Positions 57,576-64,000 of a stretch of 64,000 nucleotides of DNA are shown here, in pieces. The stretch's first letter is position 1. Each line of letters begins with the position of its first letter. The position numbers were made by a program, and so were the translations under genes. Origin of the DNA: Patiria miniata (taxonomy: Eukaryota; Echinodermata; Asteroidea; Valvatida; Asterinidae); NCBI RefSeq assembly GCF_015706575.1, contig NW_024037076.1:2914001-2978000 (forward strand), given 5' to 3'. Below the pieces are notes generated by a model. That model had not been told where the DNA came from. It searched no databases and saw nothing but the letters and a program-made list of their open reading frames with translations.

Positions 57576-60500
57576 CTATAGCTTCCCTGTGCTGGCTTTA
57601 GGTTGCATAAATGACAGGTGCTTGGGTACCATACAGTCAGGTGCCAGGGCAGGGTTACGCACCAGGCCCAGGGCAATACCTACCCGCATCGCCAGTGAGG
57701 GCGCTCTCACTTTGTCGGATGGTGTCGGCATCACCTGTCAATGTCCAAAAAAGTTGAAAATTAGTATGAGGGGAGCAGCTTCTTGTGTTCAATTTTGAAA
57801 GGAGACCAATGGGGGATGCTAAAACAGCTACTTGTACAGACCTGTAGCCGGGACGGGGGGGGGGGGGGGGTTTGAATGACCCCCACAAAAAAATTGTCCA
57901 CAGGTCAACTTTTTACTCATGATTGTGCATTTCCCTGCATAATCAACTGTGTTTTACACATCAAAAGGTCCACTGTATGGTGAAAAGGTCCATTTCATAG
58001 TAAAAAATGTGCATTTCCTTGTATAGTCAACTGTTTATTACTCATTAGAAAGTCCTCTGCATGGTGAAAGCAACCCTCCCCTTCCACCCGGCTGGAATGG
58101 GCCTTGCTTGTAGGATTATGTGTAAGTGGAAACAATCACATTTTTGTGACTTCAGAACTTACAGAAGGGCATTTTCATGCTGCAAGTACAATTACATGGC
58201 AGCTTCACAGTGAGTGTTAGATAAAGCTTGCATTTGTTTCTCCTAGTAGCAGATTTGCAGTATTGGGTTTGCCCTGTACGGATGTAGTTCTAATGAGTAC
58301 TGTATGCTCACACATGTTTATGTTATATACATGTGGACATTCTTTTGTTTTCGTGTAGTTAAAAAATACCTGTGAAAAAACTCATTTACGCAGACTGTGA
58401 AAACTCTTTCAACCCCATTTTTTTCTATGATTCCCTTGTGAGTTTCTCTTCACTTTGCCATGGATAAACCTAACCCCAAAATGCCTGTAAACCTGTTTTC
58501 CAGAGAGGGGGAAACACTGTGTGGACGTCGTCGCTGCTACCTGGTTTATGTGGACATCTTTGTTCGGAGTCCACACAGTGAATGTAATGCTTGTACAGTG
58601 TTGTCTGAGAGCACTTGGAAAGGTAGTGTTTATAGAAATGTACTCTCTGACACAAAAATCTCCCTGATGCGAAAATACCATTATCAGTCATTCTTTGTGG
58701 TACCCACTGCTATTAAGATTCAAACCAGCCAGCCAACCCCAGGTGGTTAAGAGGACTGCACTAGAAAGCAGGAAGTCAGGGGTTCGAGTCCCATCCAAGC
58801 AAGTATGTGATTTGTTCGCATGCTCTCGAACAGCACTGAGCATATAGTGCTTATAAAAATTACATCGTTGAAGGGCAAAACCCAATATTAAAAACATCTC
58901 CTGGACGTGAAAATGCCATCAGCATTCACAGCAGAAGTGTCGCACATATTCCAAAATGTTATTGGACTTAAAAGTTCCTACAAATTGGTCCAGGAACTAA
59001 AGATAACAGCATAAACTCAAGGACTAAAAAAGTCAAAATTGAAATGGCTGAGGCTTCATTGCTGCACGGCAGAATTTAAAAATAAATTAGGTTGTCCCAC
59101 CTCAATTTGAAACCAAAAATCATCTAATGGCAACGATCAGTAGGCATTGGGGTCACTGTGTGGTTTTGTTACAATTGTTATGCCTGTCATTAAGGCTACA
59201 GTTATGAATGTTACCTTGTCCATTTTGTGTCGATGAATGAGACCATCCATTCCAAGTTCAAACGTGGAGAAAGCATCAAAGTATCTGCAACGTCAAAAAC
59301 ATTTTGATTTACTGAATTGGCTCCAGTGCAATGATGGAAACAATGTGGAACATTATAGCAGAAAGTGTAAAGCAATATCCTTGTACGCAATGATTCTTAC
59401 ATTTTAATTAAGAGAGAACCCTATTCCTATCCTCCAGTGTGGGTGGGGCAAGATGAGTGGGGGGAGCATAATGCTCACATAGCTATGTAGTGGTGCTATT
59501 CTCGAATGGGGCGAGTTAAGGGATAGGGCTTAGGGCTCACCTTTGTGTATACGTCTCTAGGGTCTCACGACATAGCTGTGTAGAGATGCTCTTTTAGGGC
59601 GTGGCAAGGTAAGGGGCGGGGTTTAATTCTCACCTATCAGGGTGTTTACGCCTCCAAGGTCTGATGACACAGCTATGTAGTGGTGCTGTTCGAGACAGGG
59701 CAAGGTAAGGGGCGGGGTTTAAGGCTCACCTATCAGGGTGTTTACGCCTCCATGGTCTGATGACACAGCTGTGTAGTTGCGCTGTTCAAGACAGGGCAAG
59801 GTAAGGGGCGGGGTTTAAGGCTCACCTATCAGGGTGTTTACGCCTCCATGGTCTGATGACACAGCTGTGTAGTTGCGCTGTTCAAGACAGGGCAAGGTAA
59901 GGGGGCGGGGTTTAAGGCTCACCTATCAGGGTGTTTACGCCTCCATGGTCTGATGACAGAGCTATGTTGTTGTGCTGTTCGAGATGGGGCAAGGTAAGGG
60001 GCGGGGTTTAAGGCTCACCTATCAGGGTGTTTACGCCTCCATGGTCTGATGACACAGCTATGTAGTGGTGCTGTTCGAGACAGGGCAAGGTAAGGGGCGG
60101 GGTTTAAGGCTCACCTATCAGGATGTTTACGCCTCCAAGGTCTGATGACATAGCTATGTAGTGGTGCTGTTCGAGACAGGGCAAGGTAAGGGGCGGGGTT
60201 TAATTCTCACCTATCAGGATGTTTACGCCTCCAAGGTCTGATGACATAGCTATGTAGTGGTGCTGTTCGAGACAGGGCAAGGTAAGGGGCGGGGTTTAAG
60301 GCTCACCTATCAGGATGTTTACGCCTCCATGGTCTGATGACACAGCTGTGTAGTTGCGCTGTTCGAGACAGGGCAAGGAAAGGGGGCGGGGTTTAAGGCT
60401 CACATATCAGGATGTTTACGCCTCCATGGTCTGATGACATAGTTATGTTGTTGTGCTGTTCGAGACAGGGCAAGGTAAGGGGTGGGGTTTAAGGCTCACC

Positions 60501-62562
60501 TATCAGGGTGTTTACGCCTCCATGGTCTGATGACACAGCTGTGTAGTTGCACTGTTCGAGACAGGGCAAGGAAAGGGGGCGGGGTTTAAGGCTCACATAT
60601 CAGGATGTTTACGCCTCCATGGTCTGATGACATAGCTATGTAGTGGTGCTGTTCGAGACAGGGCAAGGAAAGGGGGCGGGGTTTAAGGCTCACCTATCAG
60701 GGTGTTAATGCCTCCATGGTCTGATGACATAGCTATGTAGTGGTGCTGTTCGAGACAGGGCAAGGTAAGGGGCGGGGTTTAAGGCTCACCTATCAGGGTG
60801 TTTACGCCTCCATGGTCTGATGACATAGCTGTGCAGTGGTACACCCTTCACCCTCCATCTAGCCTGTATTTGTCCTAGTTCTAGCTCAGCTGTGATGCGT
60901 AGTACCTCCATGCTTGAACCATTGATGTAAGCAGCACACAGATACCTCATTCCGTGGACACTTGCTTTGTATGCCGGCAGTCCTCTGTGAATCAAACAAG
61001 TATCAGGGTTGGGCTTAGGTTGAGCAAACTCAGAAAGTTCTGTTACTCAAAGTTCAGTTCAGATAATCCAGGGGTCGAAATTAGCGGAAAACCCACTAGC
61101 CAAATGCTAGTCAAAACAGCAGCAGGCTAATAAAACTTTTCCTTAAGTAGCCCGGCTGGCGAGTTAAAAAAAATATTCGGACACGGCAAAGATGAAAGGA
61201 CAGGAAGAAATAAATCATGAAATTCAGAAAGCAAACCTGTACTGCTGTATCGATTTGTGTATAATTTTATCAACTGTTTTAAACTTGGGTTAAATTGTTA
61301 GATCTGTTTATTAAAAACACTGACAAAATTGCCTCAGTTCGAAATGGGTATAAACGGTTTTACTTACGACCTATTTTCATATTGCGTACTTGCATGAGAA
61401 CGAAAAATTATAACGACGCGAAGATTTGCCTACGTACATCTGATGGATTCTAGATTTATTCAGGCTCGTTTGGACCACGTTTTAATACAGTTCTTATCAA
61501 CAGTCATTTTAGATTTGTTTTGTAAATGAAAACTAAATCCTTCAAGTTTATTAAAAAAATTGTCCATCCCAAAAGACATTTGAGTCTCCTGTTTAAGTTT
61601 AAGCCTTTTACCCAATGACCGCCACAAAATTATTTCATAAATTTTCATGCTTGAAAATGTTGAAAGAGTGATCGAGTTCCACGAGTCCACACGGAAGTTT
61701 TTGATATTTGTCTTGCACGTCATGCGACTTTTCAGTTTCCATAAAAATCCGAGGGTGATTTTCTTGAGAAAATTACTGTACCAAAACTAATTTGAAAAAC
61801 TCTTGACTTTTACACGTTAACTTTCCTTTTCGAGGGGTCCTGAAGCGCGCCACCAGGGGTCAACTTTCAGGCTCTAAACATGTTTTACATGTATGCGCAT
61901 TGTTGTTTATGAGACACTCTATAAAAAAAAAACATGCGGGCTAGTGAAAATGCCCGCGGGCTAGTTATGAGTCTGTTTCAGTAGCCCGGCTGGCTAGTGA
62001 AAGTAAAAGTTAAGGTCGAACCCTGGATAATCTTAATGTTAACATTCTGAAAATAGTTTGAGCAAACATGTGAATTTCATCGTGACTTTATACGATTCAT
62101 TCTTAATCTTGAAAAGCTTTTTCTTTCCGTTTTATGTAGCTTTTGTTTGAGTTGTTAATTAGTCAATGGGGACCTCAAAAAAAAATGTGGTGTCACTTTT
62201 GTCCTGTTGCTGAAGCTCTCGCCTAAAAGCCATGCTTCCCCTAGCAGAAAAGTTCTTCAAAATGTAAGAGTATATCATGAGTTGGCTTCGCATGTGTGTG
62301 CACAGAGTTTTCTAATTTCATCTCACTTTTATCTCAAATGGTCAAAAGAAAATTGAAGCTCTGGTTTTTTTTATATTCTGAGTCACAACTGAAAACTTAG
62401 ACCCCAGTTTATAGATCTTGAAAAACTAAAGGGGCGACTCTTTATCACAATATAATGAAGAGAGTAAACTTACTTGGTTTTGAATTTCATAATCCTGTTA
62501 TCAAACTCGACTGAGTTGGCATACATGCTGAAGTCGTGAGAGTCTTCCAGGAAGTTGGGCAA
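57576..62562 (-). CDS. C6orf136: C6orf136-like protein with DUF2358 domain (3' four exons; 5' end outside window)
   Basis: Four minus-strand exons: 62562-62474, 60984-60790, 59284-59215 and 57734-57576 (stop TAG 57578-57576), with matching phases, 170 residues in all. Recognisable blocks are LPNFLEDSHDFSMYANSVEF, IQARWRVKGVPLHSYVIRPW, YFDAFSTFELGMDGLIHRHK and a C-terminal segment with AMRVGIALGLVRNP. They align by eye with human C6orf136 (HSHDYSLYSSDVEF; LQARWRLVGLPVH; YDAYSTFYLNSSGLICRHRLDK). The molecular function of the family is not established. The exon encoding the segment before LPNF was not found in 62,600-64,000, so the 5' part lies beyond the window. The 3' end of exon 60984-60790 has been copied into a tandem array in the following intron. 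Confidence 0.9.
58735..58880 (+). mobile_element. tRNA-like SINE, family 4
   Basis: GGTGGTTAAGAGGACTGCAC and CAGGGGTTCGAGTCCCATCC give A- and B-box-like sites, followed by a non-tRNA tail. Similar heads occur at about 22110-22200 (plus) and 9715-9790 (minus). Confidence 0.55.
59455..60789 (-). repeat. Minisatellite of about 13 units of 96-97 bp, derived from an exon-intron junction
   Basis: The CTATCAG (or ATATCAG) landmark recurs near 59630, 59731, 59827, 59924, 60020, 60116, 60211, 60308, 60404, 60499, 60597 and 60693, and finally in the real exon end near 60791; a further diverged unit begins near 59455. Read on the minus strand each unit contains a pyrimidine-rich tract ending in AACAG, about 52 nt closely matching the end of the C6orf136-like exon, then a GTGAG donor and about 44 nt of intron. 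The array therefore sits directly downstream of the true donor and repeats it. Confidence 0.9.
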
Positions 62563-62635
62563 CTGAAACCAGAAATGTCAGTGATAATTTTACATTTATT
62601 CTGAAAATTTTACAACTATGGCAAAAAGGATGAAT

Positions 62636-63057
62636 TGCTTAAAGCAAATTTCTTTTCTGTAGGCGGGACGCTCCAAAGTCATGAATAATTCAATAGTATC
62701 GATCGGGCCAGAATGTTTATTTATGAAACAGAACAATGATATCAAGAGCGTTGTTGTTATTTAGTCAACCAGTTACATTTAAAGCATTTGAAAGTACAGA
62801 CGTCGTCGAGCTACCACACAGTAGCCCAGTGGATAGCGTGATGAGCTATGGATACAAAGATCCCTGGTTCGAATCCACGTCATCGCTGCTCACTTTCATC
62901 GACTGTTTTTCTTCTCTGAATTTATCGTTGAGAATTTTATTTACAGGGAAAAAAGATAACGATAACCTAACTGTCTTCCAACGAATCAAAGGTAAACTGA
63001 ATTATGCATGACTTTGGAGCATCACGCCTACGGAAAATAAATTTGCTTGCCTTAAGC
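62636..63057. mobile_element. Fold-back element carrying a family 3 tRNA-like unit
   Basis: Arms of about 60 bp: GCAAATTTCTTTTCTGTAGG and GCTCCAAAGTCATGAATAAT at the left are inverted at the right as ATTATGCATGACTTTGGAGC and CCTACGGAAAATAAATTTGC. The tRNA-like unit 62781-62985 (GATCCCTGGTTCGAATCC) lies inside. It starts about 75 bp upstream of the first visible C6orf136-like exon, in that gene's intron. Confidence 0.65.
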
Positions 63058-63904
63058 CGCCTCAGGTCGCCCTTGTGTCAAATGACTTTTCAGGATCAAG
63101 CTGCCTCTCAAGACCGCCAGGAACATATCAGTCGCTGATTTTTTGTGACCTTGGTAAACTACGATGATATTAAGACAATCGGCATCAGTCAGCACTCAAT
63201 AAAATCAACATCTTCTGCGACATGTGCCCGACAGACGGCAATCAATTGCAGTTGACCGATGTGAAATGACGTCATGTGCGCACCGAAGTCATCTTATTTC
63301 ATTGTCAACCCAATCAGCATGCAGCATAAAGAGCTGATTGGACAGATGTGGCCGTGGACGATTGTTGATTGTTATCAACATGCTTTAACGCTACTGTAAA
63401 AGAAGTCACACGATAGCCTATGCCATGGAATTGTTGTTGCGTCGTGGGTGACATGGGCGTGGTTGCGATTATTTTGTGTCGAGAGGCCGCTTGTTCCATG
63501 AGAATTACACAATTTGAGAATTACACAATTTTGTGACCTGAGCACTATTTGTCTGCTTGTTCCGTTCCTACGCAATTCGCAGGTCCAACTGAGGCCGGCT
63601 TAATATGCTGTTAAAAAAAAAAAGGCCTTCCATTTGGGATATGTACTATTTACCATGTGTATACATGTGCATACAGAGCAAAAAATCTCAATTAACTCTC
63701 TTTGTTCAAGGGAAATTGTGCATGGGGCCCGTAAAGATAAACGCAGTCTTTCAAGTAAAGATAACTTGTATTAAATTAGCTCTGACTAGGGCTGTCCATT
63801 TTGAAATATTTTAGTGTTCGATCACCGAAACTGCATTTGACAAAAATATTCGGATATTCAAAACGGCCAACTGCAACTGCGTGCTTTACCGTTAACTCCG
63901 CGAT

Positions 63905-64000
63905 TGTGTACAAAGTCTATGGAGAGTCAAGAAAAGTTTCTAAATATTTCCTAGCAAAACTGGAAATGTGTCTCAGTCCCAGATTCATGTCTTATCATTT
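63905..64000 (+). repeat. Dispersed repeat family (CAGTCCCAGATTCATGTCTT), copy 3, cut by window end
   Basis: GTGTACAAAGTCTATGGAGA through CCCAGATTCATGTCTTATCA matches the copy at 38010 and runs off the end of the window. Confidence 0.6.

Noticed and set aside
58460-58750. Plus-strand open frame MDKPNPKMPVNLF...
   Set aside because: It lies in an intron of the minus-strand C6orf136-like gene, ends in SINE sequence, and shows no domain.

Overview
This is a eukaryotic, intron-rich window. Genes are split into short exons (21-405 nt) with GT..AG introns mostly 70-1,500 nt long, and the introns are full of tRNA-derived SINE-like repeats, small inverted-repeat DNA elements and minisatellites. The protein families and repeat style suggest a marine invertebrate deuterostome, most likely an echinoderm such as a sea star. 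That assignment is an inference; nothing in the sequence proves it. No virus-derived element and no CRISPR array was recognised.

Region 1 (1-35,250, plus strand) is almost entirely one gene. Its 58 visible coding exons have phases that all agree and give about 3,236 codons. They encode a secreted ADAMTS-like metalloprotease: a propeptide with furin-type sites, an intact zinc site HEIGHSLGMYHD, a disintegrin-like region, then about 22 thrombospondin type 1 (TSP1) repeats and 12 CUB domains. The last two thirds is built from a repeating three-exon cassette (CUB first half, CUB second half, TSP1). The signal peptide lies upstream of the window.

Region 2 (36,089-49,800) holds a divergent pair. 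Sulfiredoxin (SRXN1 homologue, minus strand, catalytic FGGCHR motif) and medium-chain acyl-CoA dehydrogenase (ACADM homologue, plus strand, 11 exons, 433 residues, catalytic Glu in IYEGT) share a roughly 600-bp upstream region, so they may be co-regulated. ACADM introns carry three copies of a TTAA-flanked element family, one of them interrupted by a TA-flanked fold-back element, plus a 21-bp minisatellite.

Region 3 (49,800-57,575) is mostly non-coding. It holds the ACADM 3' end, a 1.3-kb satellite made of alternating short palindromes (51,681-53,014), a 1-kb inverted-repeat element and a 157-bp hairpin element.

Region 4 (57,576-64,000, minus strand) carries the last four exons of a C6orf136/DUF2358 homologue. 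The intron after its second visible exon contains about 13 tandem 96-bp units. Each unit copies the end of the exon with its splice donor and also carries an acceptor-like site, so the array looks like a row of potential poison exons. With the giant TSP1/CUB protease, this is the most unusual structure in the window.
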